From positions 248,001-312,000 of the forward strand of contig JAGTXO010000032.1 in the NCBI GenBank assembly GCA_019448385.1: a stretch of 64,000 nucleotides of DNA. The letters run 5' to 3'. This document shows, piece by piece, positions 1-10,300 of this stretch; positions within the stretch are counted from its first letter, which is position 1; every line of letters starts with the position of its first letter. The notes under the pieces were generated by a model that did no database searches, was not told the DNA's origin, and saw only the letters and a program-made list of their open reading frames with translations. This stretch comes from Diacronema lutheri (lineage: Eukaryota; Haptophyta; Pavlovophyceae; Pavlovales; Pavlovaceae). The translations under genes and the position numbers were made by a program.

Positions 1-2870
1 CGGCGGAAGGCGGCCACGCTGGGCGGCACGGCGACTGAGGATGAGCTTACCAGCCTGCAGCGCCGCTTCGCCGCGCTCGGTGCGCCGCGTGTGCGGCCGC
101 GCTGGATGCGCGGCCGCGCGCCGCGCCCTGCGCGCCGCGCCGCGCGCAAGGCGCCGCGCCGCGTCGCGCCGCGCCGCGCCGCCGCTCAGCCAACGTGGTG
201 GCGTCGCCGCGCGCGCGCCGTGGCGCGACGCGCAGAGTCTGAAACCACTATCAAGGGCGTCGACACCGCCGGCAACGTCCTCGGCAAGAGCGTCTCGAAG
301 CTGCTCGACACGCGCGCGTCGGCCGAGGTGCTCGTCCGCGACCCGGCGCACGCAGGCGAGCTGGCCGAGCTCAAGCGTTTGGACGAGCAGGTCTGCCACC
401 TGCGGCGGAAGCACGACGAGCTCGCGCACTCCAACATGGAGAAGCGGCAGGAGCTGAAGCGCATCGAGGACAAGCTGCACGACCTCGGCAAGGAGGCCGT
501 ACGGTCCGGCGCGAGCGGCGAGCACGCGTCGCTGCGCGAGACGCGCAACCTTGAGAAGAAGCTGGCTGAGAGCGTGACCCGATACGAGGAGGCATACGAG
601 AACCGGCGCACCTACGACCAGATCATGAAACGCCTCAAGGAGGAGCGCATGGGCTACGACAATTCGATCGCCGAGCTCGACAACCGGCTCAAGGCCAAGG
701 AGCTCGAGTGCGCACCCGCTCCCGCCCTGCGTTACGCTACCTTGCGCTGCCTTGCATCGCTCTGGGTCTGGCCTGTTATGCTCCCATGAGCAGCGCGCAG
801 GCCCCGCTGCACGAGGCGCCGCGCGCGCGCGCCCAGCCGCCGCCTCGCCGTGCGGGTCCTCGCCCTAAACATCCCCCCCACCCCCAACCTTTCCCTTGTT
901 TTCCCCTTTCCCTTGCCTTCCCCTTTCCCCCAGGTACGAGGAGCTGCTGCTGCTCTCGCACGACGCCAACCACTCGAAGGAGATGGCCAAGGCCGAGCTC
1001 GGGCGGCTCGAGGCGATTGGCGTCGAGGAGCGCAAGCTGCGCGAGCGGGAGGTGCAGGAGCACAAGCAGTTGATGCTGCACAAGGTGAGGGCATGCCGGA
1101 CGGGGTCCGGGGGGGGGGGGGGGGGGGGGGGGCTGCGCTTCTGTGCTGCCACCGACGCCAGGGTCACGTGGCCACTTCGCGAGCTTTGCGCACGTGCCCA
1201 CAGCCCGCGCACGGCTCGGCCAGGCCGCACAGCGCCACGCGCGCACGCCGCGGAGCTTTGGCGCGACAGCGGGTCACATCGCGCCCTCGCTCACCTCGCC
1301 CCCCTCCTCCCCGCATCCCCACCTTCTCCGCCCCGCGCGCGCAGACGGAGCTCGTGAAGGAGCTCAAGGCGCGAGAGCGCGCGCTGCTCGCCGCCGACCC
1401 GCCCGGCGCCGCGCACGCGGACGCCCTGCCCGAGGGCACCGCGCGCAACCAGCTGTACAAGGTGTTGATCCGCGATGCGGCCATCGAGGACGAGCAGCGG
1501 AGCATTCGCGCATACGAGGAGGCTTTTCAAAAGATCAAGCACGTGACGGGCGTTTCAGACGTTTCGGAGGTGCGCGTCACCGCCCGCGCGCTCCGCCCGC
1601 CGGCGGCCCGCGCGCGCCGCCACGCCGCGCGCGGCGCGTACGCGCGCGCGGCGCGCGGGCAGCGCGCGGGCGATGACGCGCGGGCGGTGACGCGCGGGCG
1701 GTGACGCGCGGGCGGTGACGCGCGCGCGCGTGGGGATGCGTTCCGCCGCTCCGCTGTGTGTGCGCTACGTCGAGCAGGTGATCGAGAAGTTCCTCACGCA
1801 GGAGGAGACGCACAAGCACCTTTTGCAGATGACGCTTGATTCGAAGGTGCGCGCCCGGCCCGTCGCGCTCGCTCGCCACCGCCGCCATTATCGCAGCGTC
1901 TCACCCACCCACCCCATCGCCACATCCCACGCAGCTGCACCTTCCCTCCCTTCCCCCTCGTCCCTCCCCCTTAATTCCCCACTTCCCCCTCCCCCCCCTT
2001 CTCCCCATTCCCATTCCCATCCCCCCCCCCCCCCCCCCCTTCTCTTCCCCTTCCTCGGCGCAGGTGCTGATCGAGCAGCTGCACGACCAGAAGCGCCGCG
2101 CCGATGAGCAGTTGCAGCGCCTCAAGTACTCGTCCTCCAAGCCGGGGGTGAGTCGGCGGCCAAACGCGCGCACGGGCGGCGAGGGCGTGAGCGACGCGCA
2201 GTCCAAGTACGAGCGGATGCGCAACAAGCACGAGCACATGAAGTCCGTCTTCCTCACCGTGCGCGCCGGCATCGGCAACATCGCGCGCAAGCTCGACGCG
2301 GACGGCATGCTGCACGACGTGCCCCTCGAATCAATGGGCGCCTCTGAGATGGCCGCGCTCCTCGAGGCAATCGAGAAGCGCGCGGCCACGCTCCTCGAGG
2401 CGATCGACTTGGAGGAGGAGGCGATGGAGGCCGCCGCCGCCGTCGCCGCCACCGCGCCCGCGGTGGCGCACAACGCGGCCGCCAAGAAGGGCGGCGCGGA
2501 GCTCGAGCTCGGTCCGGGGAATATCCGGATCAAGGACCCGACAGAGCGCGAGGAGGACGTGCAGGACGGTGCGGCGGCGCGGCACACCCCTCTTGCATAC
2601 TGTCTGCCCTGGCGGTCGCGCCAGCGCCCGCGCGCGCCCCTGTCGCGCTCACGCGCCGCCACCGCTTGCGCGCGCGCGTGAACGCGTGCGCCTGCCCGCC
2701 GCTGCGCCGGCCGCGCTTGCGCAGAGGACGACTTCGAGGAGGACCTGGAGGAGGACGTGGTCGACCGCGACGCGCTCAAGAAGATGTCGGCGCTTATCCT
2801 CGACAAGGCGAACAAGGGCAAGAAGAAGCGTAGGAGGCGCAATGTCGCGGCCGCGGACGACGACAAATGA
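1..2870 (+). CDS. ODAD3: Outer dynein arm docking complex subunit 3 (CCDC151/ODA10-like), 5' partial
   Basis: Coiled-coil protein of the docking complex that anchors outer dynein arms to axonemal doublets. Exons: 1-79, 236-707, 934-1084, 1345-1569, 1778-1846, 2064-2147, 2202-2568, 2725-2870; phases agree at every join and give 530 codons plus stop. Almost the whole protein is predicted coiled coil. The acidic-to-basic tail (EEDLEEDVVDRDALKKMSAL, then a Lys/Arg-rich end) matches the distinctive C-terminus of human CCDC151 as I remember it, and the block KHVTGVSDVSEVIEKFLTQ matches the conserved family segment. By length only about 50-70 N-terminal residues lie outside the window. The 54-nt intron 2148-2201 is a multiple of three and could be retained. 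CCDC63/CCDC114 are the nearest alternatives, but their tails differ. Confidence 0.85.
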
Positions 2871-3471
2871 GTATAGACGGTCAAGCCAAATCCGATCAGG
2901 GGCACGGTTGAGTGCCCCGAGTGCAGCGCGGGCCGTTCGGAAGGACGTCGTTGTGAGGGTGCTCTTCGCTTTTGGTGAGCGCGGGAGCACGACGCGCAGC
3001 GTTTGCGGGCGGCGAGCAGCGGTCGGGCTGCTCGAGACGAGGCCGGAGCAGACGGCGCCGTGGCCGCCGGCGCAGGTGACGCGCGCCGACGAGCCGTAGC
3101 GAGCGTCCGTGATCCGCTCGGCGGTTGGAGCGGGCCGGCTGGTGCGGCGCGCTCGGCCATGGGCGGCGGCATGCACGGGCGTGCCGAATGCGTTACGCGT
3201 CGCCAGCCGCGCGCGACCTGGGCAGAGCCCGCAAAGCGTCGACCGCTGCGCGGCTCGGCCGTGCGTCAACGCCGGCCGCGCTTCGGCCCGCGCGCGCTGC
3301 CGCCGCCAGCACTGGCGCCCGCAGCTCCGCGGACGGGGGTGCGGGCGCGAGAGCCGCCGCCGCCACCGCCGCCACGCCCGCCGCCGTCGTCGCCACCGCC
3401 GTCGCCGCCGCCGCCGCACCCGCCGTCATCGTCGTCGTCGCCGTCGCCATCACCGTCGCCCTCGCCCTTGC

Positions 3472-3502
<31 letters not shown>

Positions 3503-3614
3503 GTCGTCTGACGACACGAGCGATCGCGCCTCGACCTCTTGTCGGCTACTTAATCGCAACAAAGTCGCTCGCTCGTCGCGTCGGCGTGCCCACCGGCGCC
3601 ACCGCCTGCGGGAA

Positions 3615-3651
<37 letters not shown>

Positions 3652-4287
3652 GAACGCCAGCGGCCTCGCCGACATGCGCCGCCATGCGCGCGAGCACGGC
3701 CCGGGCGCGACGGTTTTGGGTGTGTCCGACGGGCAGTCTGATGGCGAGTGTCGAGTGGCGGAGGCAGATGGCGCGTGATGTGTATGACAGCCGTCCCCGC
3801 GGATGGGCCAAAAAGCAGGGTCACCTCACACGCACGGGTGACGGGTGACCGCAGGCGCTGGGCTCGTCCAACGACGCTTGGCGCATGGCGTGCGCGGGAA
3901 AGCGCCGCAACGTCGCAGGCGAGGGCGGGAAGAGGGCGGGAAGAGGGCGCGCGATGCAGGGAAGGAGCCGCCGAGCAGCACGCCTGCAAAGGTGACGCCG
4001 CACCCCGCCACAAATGCGAGGATCTGACGCGCGCTCTCGTCCTCAAAGTCGCGGTACAGGACCGATGAGGCGCAGATCGTCGCGAGCGTGAACAGTACCT
4101 CATCGGCCCTGTAAACTTCACCTTTGCGGCCCCGCACATCGACCTCGTGCACGCCATCAAGCACGCCGCGCACACCCGCGCGCGGCCCGCGCTGGCCAGC
4201 ACACACGAGATGCCAGGTAGGGCTCTGCCTGCTCGACTTCTACAAGGCAATGTGAGCCGTGCAGAACGCCGCGCGCAAGGCGGCCTC
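2871..4287. other. Intergenic, low complexity, no intact gene
   Basis: About 1.4 kb without a convincing gene. 3350-3510 is GCC/TCG triplet repeat that opens long frames on both strands, and 3618-3649 is a G run. The only gene-like content is the NIPA exon copy at 3826-4098. A + frame at about 4105-4215 gives a plausible but unidentified short peptide (PHIDLVHAIKHAAH). Confidence 0.6.
3826..4098 (-). pseudogene. Isolated copy of the NIPA last exon
   Basis: The minus strand encodes VLFTLATICASSVLYRDFE followed by ESARQILAFVAGC, preceded by an AG acceptor. It is nearly the same as the last exon of the intact NIPA gene at 12236-12565, with about four differences in the first 45 residues. No other NIPA exon is nearby, so this is a duplicated fragment. 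Similarity continues into the flanking DNA: both copies carry the same gtgacgggtga motif just past their 3' end. The tail differs because the 11-bp minisatellite of the intact gene is absent here. It lies about 280 bp left of the inverted-repeat island, while the intact gene lies about 1.5 kb right of it. Confidence 0.8.
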
Positions 4288-4371
4288 ATGAGTATGATAT
4301 GAGTACATATGGGCCTCATGCCTACTCATATGATCCGTGCGGGGTCATGGGCCGTGCTGGATCATACTCAT
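4288..4371. repeat. AT-richer palindromic block left of the island
   Basis: atgagtatgat at 4288-4298 is repeated inverted at 4361-4371, and atatgagta at 4297-4305 is inverted at 4323-4331, giving nested hairpins. A related motif (gaatgagtacttatgg) recurs at 4421-4436 just inside the inverted repeat. AT-rich palindromes stand out strongly against this GC-rich background. Confidence 0.6.
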
Positions 4372-4375
4372 TACC

Positions 4376-4414
4376 CAGCTGCGGGGGGATTGAGTAGCCA
4401 CCAATGTCGTCGAT
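4376..4414 (+). repeat. Left copy of island inverted repeat
   Basis: Pairs with 10705-10743. Read on the minus strand it encodes IDDIGGYSIPPQL and stays open outward for 18 more codons to a stop at 4322. The start codon of the P-loop NTPase ORF (4404) lies inside it. Confidence 0.8.
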
Positions 4415-6038
4415 AGCATGGAATGAGTACTTATGGGGGTTAAGTATACTGCCGGACCCCGTGTTTGGCGCTTGTCCCCCCCATGTTCCCCCGGCGGGAT
4501 CGGAGTGGACTCGACTGATGCGGCTGGTGCAGCGCGCGGCGGTCACGGCCGGGCGCACGTCCAAGCTCGCGGCCCGTGTCTCGCAGCTCCTATCCGCTCG
4601 CACGTCCGCGGAGACTCGGCTCGACGCGCAGCGCGTGGGAACGGGAGCGGCAGGCGCCGGTGCTGGCGGCGAGGAGATCAGACCGCTCAGGCTGGGGGCG
4701 GCGAACGCGGACGGCGCGTCGGCGGACGGCGGGGCGCCCGTGCGCAAGGATCCGCTCGAGCAGCCGTACGTCCACGTCGTACCGCAGCCGTCGCCGACGC
4801 CGACGCCGACGCCCATGCCCGAGTCGCGAGGGCGCCCGCCGCAGCCCTCGCAGCCGCCGACCACGCAAAAGCAGAAGCCCGGCGGCGACGGCGACGGTGG
4901 CAACGCTGGTGGCGGCAGCTTTTTCAGCGGCATGTATGACTTCATCCCGTCGTCGTTCAAGGGTGCGCTGGCGGCGGTGACGGCTCTGTGCGGCGTAGTC
5001 GCGCTCGAGGTCTTCACGCCCGCCTTTGACGAGCCGCTCTTTGCGTTCTGGCTGCTGCGCTCGACCGGCCCCGCGGAGAAGGCCACGTGGGTCTCTCGCG
5101 AGGCGGTCGAGGGGCACTTTGACGCCTATTTGCACGCTCCGCCCGGCACCGTTTGCATCGTCGCCGGCCCGAAAGGGACGGGCAAATCGTGCGCCGCAGT
5201 GCACGCGGTGCTCGGCAAGCGCGGCGTGGCGTACGTTGACGTCACAAAGGGCGAGCATCTCATCAGCAAGCTGCTCCCCGCCGTGGGCATGCCCCGCCTC
5301 GGGCGCCACGCGGCGGTTGATCGGCCGCAGCTCGCGCGCATGTGCGAGGCCGCAGCCGGGTGGCGCCGCTGGTGGACGGGTGACGAGTATTGGCTGCCCG
5401 CCATCGTCGTTGAGGTCGAGCGGACGACGGAGCCCGGCCTCGTCAAGGAGGTGGTGCAGACGCTCAAGTACCTCGCGCACGACGCGCGCGCATGCCGTGC
5501 CATCCTCGTGCTGAGCGACGCCAACGCCGCGCTCGGGCTCGACCTCGACCCGGCGCGGCGCACAGTTTTCTGGCTCGGCGATTTCTCGCGCGCCGAGGCG
5601 AACGCGTATCTCGACGCGGCCAAGGCGCTCGTCGGTGAGCGCAAGCTGCGGGACGAGGTGCTCGGCGTGACGACGCGGCCGGCAGACCTCGCGGATGTCT
5701 GCGCTAAGCTGTCCGCCGCGCCGGCCGAGTCGAGCGCGCCGACGGTGCGCAAGTTTGTCGAGGCGAAGCTCGCGGAGGCCAAAGAGCGCGTCGGCCAGCT
5801 GCTCAAGCGCGACGACTCCAAGAAGAACCCAGAGATGGGGCTGCACTTCCGCCAGCTCTTCAAGGACATGCTCAAGAACGGCGGCTCACTCTCCTCGGCG
5901 GAGGCGCCCTACATGGCGCCTCCCGAGGACGCGGCGCCGCATTTCAAAGTGCATGAGGCGATCATATACGACCTCACCACGTTCGAATACCGCTTCAACA
6001 CTCCGGCGGACATGCACGCGGCGGCGAAGCTGTGCTAA
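4404..6038 (+). CDS. P-loop NTPase with a membrane segment, subfamily unknown
   Basis: Single-exon ORF of 544 codons. Walker A GPKGTGKS lies at residues 255-262 and a hydrophobic strand ending in acidic residues (PAIVVEVER, about 332-340) could be Walker B. One hydrophobic stretch at about 192-210 may be a membrane anchor, preceded by a Pro/Gly-rich linker. The 80-residue C-terminal part is charged and helical and ends in FEYRFNTPADMHAAAKLC. It resembles ATPases of the AAA/STAND superfamily in layout, but I do not recognise the subfamily or substrate. The first 38 codons fall in and next to the inverted repeat; ATG 4518 (MRLVQRAAVTAGR) is an equally good start. The stop is 24 bases before the first ATG of the Fanzor ORF. 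Confidence 0.7.
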   Translation: MSSIAWNEYLWGLSILPDPVFGACPPHVPPAGSEWTRLMRLVQRAAVTAGRTSKLAARVSQLLSARTSAETRLDAQRVGTGAAGAGAGGEEIRPLRLGAANADGASADGGAPVRKDPLEQPYVHVVPQPSPTPTPTPMPESRGRPPQPSQPPTTQKQKPGGDGDGGNAGGGSFFSGMYDFIPSSFKGALAAVTALCGVVALEVFTPAFDEPLFAFWLLRSTGPAEKATWVSREAVEGHFDAYLHAPPGTVCIVAGPKGTGKSCAAVHAVLGKRGVAYVDVTKGEHLISKLLPAVGMPRLGRHAAVDRPQLARMCEAAAGWRRWWTGDEYWLPAIVVEVERTTEPGLVKEVVQTLKYLAHDARACRAILVLSDANAALGLDLDPARRTVFWLGDFSRAEANAYLDAAKALVGERKLRDEVLGVTTRPADLADVCAKLSAAPAESSAPTVRKFVEAKLAEAKERVGQLLKRDDSKKNPEMGLHFRQLFKDMLKNGGSLSSAEAPYMAPPEDAAPHFKVHEAIIYDLTTFEYRFNTPADMHAAAKLC

Positions 6039-6061
6039 AACGTCGTGCGCGCCATAGTGCT

Positions 6062-6907
6062 ATGGCCAGAAGGTCACAGGGGCGCACCGACTACCTGACG
6101 CTGCGCCGCTACACGCCCGAGCAGATCGTCGTGTTCGACCCGGGCAAGAACAAGCTCTTCTTCGCGTGGGCGTGCGCGCTGTTCGGCGCGACGCGTCCGC
6201 GCACGCTCGGCTGGTCGGCGGCGCGGCACCGGCGGCTCGCCGGCGAGCGCCGCGCGACGGAGCGGATGCTGCGGCGCAAGAAGATGACGGTCGTGCGCGG
6301 CGACCCGCAGCGACGCTCGATCGCGCAGCTCGAGGAGGCGCTCGCGGGCCGCGACGGCTACGGCGTGCCGCTGCTCAACGAGGACGAGCGTCGCGAGGCG
6401 CGCGAGCTGCTGCGAGGCGCGTACGGGCACGAGTGGTTCCGCACGCACCACATGCACGCCTACTCCAACCACCAGCGCGCGCACAGCAGGATGGTCGACG
6501 CGTTCGCGGCGACGTACGGCGGGCCGGGCGAGGTCGTGATCGCGGTCGGCGACTGGAGTCTGCAGCTGCACAACCCCAAGTTTGGCAAGTGGCACGAGCG
6601 CGGCAAGATGCCGTCGCAGACGATGGGCATCGTCGACGCCTTCCGCGCGCGCGGCTACACGATCGGCTTCATCGACGAGACCTACACGTCGCAGGACTGC
6701 AGCATGTGCGACGGCAAGAGCTGCTGCGACTTCTTCACCAAGACGCGCCGGCAGGTCCGCGTGCGCAAGCACGACCCGTCGAGCCCGATGACCAACCGCG
6801 TCGTCAAGACGCTCGTGCGCTGCGCGTGGTGCCGAACCATCTTTGACCGTGACTTCAACGCCGCGCGCAACATTTACAAGAAGGCGCTCGAGCTGCGCGG
6901 GCCGTGA
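6062..6907 (+). CDS. Fanzor (eukaryotic TnpB/IS607-like RNA-guided nuclease), nuclease lobe only
   Basis: 281 codons. The RuvC-like core is clear: RuvC-I Asp26 in FDPGKNKLFFAW; the strand VVIAVGDWS; an Asp-Glu pair (Glu206) in FIDETYTSQDCSMC, the place where many Fanzors carry the RuvC-II glutamate; a zinc ribbon with Cys213/216 and Cys254/257; and RuvC-III Asp264 in RDFNAARN. All three expected acidic residues are present, so the lobe looks intact. What is missing is the roughly 200-300-residue N-terminal WED/REC region that normally precedes RuvC-I; here only 22 residues do. Family members cut DNA guided by an omega RNA and are carried by transposons. Start chosen at ATG 6062; the frame also allows GTG 6032. 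Confidence 0.85.
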   Translation: MARRSQGRTDYLTLRRYTPEQIVVFDPGKNKLFFAWACALFGATRPRTLGWSAARHRRLAGERRATERMLRRKKMTVVRGDPQRRSIAQLEEALAGRDGYGVPLLNEDERREARELLRGAYGHEWFRTHHMHAYSNHQRAHSRMVDAFAATYGGPGEVVIAVGDWSLQLHNPKFGKWHERGKMPSQTMGIVDAFRARGYTIGFIDETYTSQDCSMCDGKSCCDFFTKTRRQVRVRKHDPSSPMTNRVVKTLVRCAWCRTIFDRDFNAARNIYKKALELRGP

Positions 6908-6912
6908 GCGAC

Positions 6913-6975
6913 GGGGCTGCCGCCGGACGAGCGCGCGCGCGCGCACACCGCGCGCTCGTGTCCGGCGGCGCAGCC
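6913..6975 (+). ncRNA. Strong hairpin 6 nt after the Fanzor stop, candidate omega-RNA scaffold or terminator
   Basis: Bases from 6913 (ggggctgccgcc...) pair with bases ending at 6975 to give about 24 base pairs broken only by two 2-nt bulges. In TnpB/Fanzor loci the guide RNA scaffold is encoded at or beyond the 3' end of the nuclease ORF, which fits this position. A transcription terminator or chance pairing in GC-rich DNA is also possible. Confidence 0.4.
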
Positions 6976-7182
6976 CCCTCGCCGCTCGCTCGCGCCCGAG
7001 CTGACGCGCGCGGCCGCGCGCGTGGCGAGCTCCTCCGCTCGCCACGCACCGCGGTTGCCGACGCGCGCTCGCGCAAGCACCACCACCACGCCGCAAGGCG
7101 CACAGACCGGCACGCTCCGTACGGCGGCGCTGCTGTCGGAGGCAAGCTGCTTGCCTTCAGCAGCAGGCCGTCGGGCCGATCC

Positions 7183-7208
7183 GCCCCGTGCGTGTGCACG
7201 CACGGGGC
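7183..7208. repeat. Hairpin, 12-bp perfect arms
   Basis: gccccgtgcgtg and cacgcacggggc are separated by two bases. It lies between the Fanzor and RT ORFs in a stretch (6908-7337) that holds no gene but several hairpins. Confidence 0.7.
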
Positions 7209-7258
7209 GGCCCCCTCCCCCTCCTCGGGCACTTGGGTTACCGCGTCCGCGGATCGCG

Positions 7259-7323
7259 CAGGGTATATATAGGGCAGGGTTGCGATCATGTATGGGGCGC
7301 ACAGGTGCCCTATATATACCCTG
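7259..7323. repeat. 18-bp inverted repeat containing TATATATA, just before the RT ORF
   Basis: Arms 7259-7276 and 7306-7323 are perfect (core gggtatatatagggca), with a 29-nt loop. The right arm ends 14 bases before the RT start codon. Two similar TATATATA palindromic motifs occur at 10768-10799 and 11169-11183 and nowhere else that I noticed. It may be a promoter (two opposed TATA boxes) or an element terminus. Confidence 0.7.
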
Positions 7324-7337
7324 ACTCGGCCGTCCCG

Positions 7338-10300
7338 ATGCTGGTCAGCGTGCCGCACGACTTTTCGGAGCGCTTCGCCGCGGCTTTCGTGCAGGTGATC
7401 CACAAGCTTCGCGACGCCGAGGCGGACGAGGGCACCGGCGGCCACGGCGCACGCCAGCCGGCGACAGAACGCGCGCTGAAGATGCTTCTCCTGCTGCCAG
7501 CGCTCCTCCTACGCGCGACCCGCGCCGACAAAGTGAGGGTAGGCAAACAGCTTGCCGCGCGCTTCGCCGCATGGGAGGCGGGTGACTACGACCAATTGGT
7601 TGCGCACTGGGAGCGCGACTGCTCGTGGCACGCGGCACGCGCGTTCCAGTCGTCGCAGGATGCGGACGAGCGCCTGCACAAGCGCGTGCTCGCACTCATC
7701 GCCAAGGGCAAGGTGTCCGACGCGCGGCGGCTACTGGAGAGCTTGGGTGTCGCCGACATAGCCCGCCCGGAGGTGCTCGCGCAGATGGCAGCCAAACACC
7801 CGGTGCGCACGGCGGACGTCGACGACGGCCTTGCTGATCGGGACGACTTGCCCCGAGTGGTGATCTCGCCGGAAGACATCGTGACGGCGTTCCGCAGCCT
7901 CGACACGGACAAGGCGGCCGGCGCCTCGACCTGGCGCTACGAATACCTCATCGCCCTGGTGCCGACCGTGCCCTTCCCGTCGATCATGGCGGCCGATGCG
8001 GCACACTCGGGCGCCTACTTTGCGACGCGCTTCGCCAACAACTTGCTGCCTGCGTGGTTCAATTTCGTCTTCTCCTCCGTGCGGCTTCTGGCGCTTCGCA
8101 AGTGTACGCCCGGGGTGGACGGGCGCGAGGACGCTCGCCCGGTCGGCATCGGTTGTGCGTTGCGACGGGCGGTTTCCAAGGCGGTGGTCTCGCGCGCATC
8201 GCACAAGGCGCTGGCGGCGGGCTACTTCGCGCCGCAGCAGCTGGGAGTCGCCGTACCGTCGGGCGGCACCAAGCTCGTCCTCTCCGTGCGCGAACTCCTC
8301 GACGCGGATCCCACGCTCTGCATCGTCGCGGTCGACGTCTCCAACGCCTTCAACTCCGTCAGTCGGGCGCATCTCCTGCGCTGCCTGACGGACGTTCGCC
8401 TCCCTGAGGACCTCCGAGCGCTCGCTCGCCTCGCGCTCGCGACGCTCGCTCAAGAGGCGCTGGTCTTCGCGGGCGGCGGCAGCGGCGGGGCACCTCTCCG
8501 TGAGCTCGGCTTCCGCAGCTCCGAGGGCGTCCAGCAGGGTGCGCCGGAAAGCTCCTTCTTCTTCGCGGCCGCCATCCAACCCCTTCTCGAGGAGTTCGAC
8601 GCGCGCCTGGCGCTCCACGGCGGGGCGGTCCGCGCGGCGCACGACGACGTTTACCTCCTCGGGCGGCCGGTAGATGTCTTCGCCGCGCTTGCGGACTTCA
8701 CGCGACGGCTGGAGGACCTCGGCCTTTGCGCCAATGCGGCCAAGTCGCAGTGCTGGATCGATCCGCTCCACATGGCCACGCTCGAGGCCTGCCGCGGCTC
8801 GATCCCGCTCGGCTCGGTGCCAGACGGCGCGGGTGGCGCGCATTACGGCATCGATGTCTACGGCGTGCCCATCGGCGCGCGCGAGTATGTGCACTCGACC
8901 CTCAGCACGAAGGCCGACGAGCTTGCCGGCAAAGCGAACAACATGATTCAGTCGCTCGGCTCGTCGGACAAACAGTCGCTGTGGGTCGTGTTGCGCTGCT
9001 CGTTCCAGCACCGCTTCGCATGGTTCACCTCCAACTCCTACCCTTCCGACGCGGCCGGCGCGGCGGCGATCTACGACGCTGCCGTCCTTCGGGTCGCCAC
9101 CGTCGCCCTCGGCGTCTCGGTGTCCACCGATGCTCACGCCTGCCGCCGGCTGTTCCTACCGGTCGCGCAGCACGGCGGCGGCCTGCGCAGGCAGGCCGAC
9201 TCTGCGCTCGCGGAAGTCTGGGGCGCAGCGTGGCGGGTCGTGCCACACTTGCTCGACACGCTCGCGCCGGACGGCACGGTGCTCATGCAGGGCATCCTCG
9301 ACCGCCCGGCCATCGCAGCTCGCGTCGGTCGCGGCGCATTCGAAGACATGCCCACGCAGGGCTGGCGCCAGTTTTTCGCCTCGGGCTCGCGCCTAGGCGG
9401 CGAGCTCGAGGCGACGTGGAGTCGCATGCAGACGGAGCTGGCCGGATGGAGGCAGCAGCCGGACGGCGTGGAGGTGCGCGTGCTGCACTTGCCCGCTGGG
9501 TCGGTTGCACCCGCGGCGCCCGACGCGGGTCGCAGGCCCAACCTGCAGGCCGACATCACCGGCGACCGCGAGCGCTGCCGCCTCGCGATGCTCGACGCGG
9601 AGCACGCCGCCATGCACCCCTCCGCACGCGCGCGCCAGCTGTGGTTCGCACTCGGTCGGGAGAGCGGCTTGTTTCTCTCGTTGCTGCCGCGCGGCCTCGG
9701 CGCCTTCTCGTGCGCGGAGTGGGTCGAGGCCACGGCGCGCTACTTTGGCCTGCCGAGCCCGGCATGCGCGCCGCTCGCGGCGGCGGGCGCGCGCCTCCCG
9801 CGCAGCGGCGCGCAGCGGCCGGTGCCCGTCGACGCTTACGGCGACTCGATCGCTGCGGCGCCCGGCGTCGCGCACGACCACTTCGCCAAGCTTCGGCATG
9901 ACCCGGTCCTCGCCGCGGTCGCGTCGCTCGCCCGCATGGCGGGCGCCTACGTGCGCCTCGAGGACAGTGACATCTTCGGCTCCGTGCTCGCCGGCGTGCC
10001 GGCCGCGGGCCGCCGTGCGCTCGGTCGCCGGCGCGTGCCGACAGTCGACTTCGTCATCGCGCTCCGCAGCCAGCTGAACCTCTTCGAGCTCAAGACGCTC
10101 GCCTTCTGCCCGACGCGCTACAAGCCGTGGGCAGACGCCCGACGCTGCGGGGCAGTGGAGCTGCGCGCGCGCGAGGTGCCGAGGGAGCGGCTGCGCGAGT
10201 GCGTCGCGCTCGACCGGGAGGTCTTCGCGGCGCCAGAGGGCCACGTGGGCCCGATGCAGCGGCGCCTCCACGAGTTCCCGCCGCTGCAGGCGGTCGTCGT

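Noticed and set aside
3125-3511. Val/Ala-rich ORF at 3125-3511
   Set aside because: It comes from GCC/TCG triplet repeats and has counterparts in all frames.
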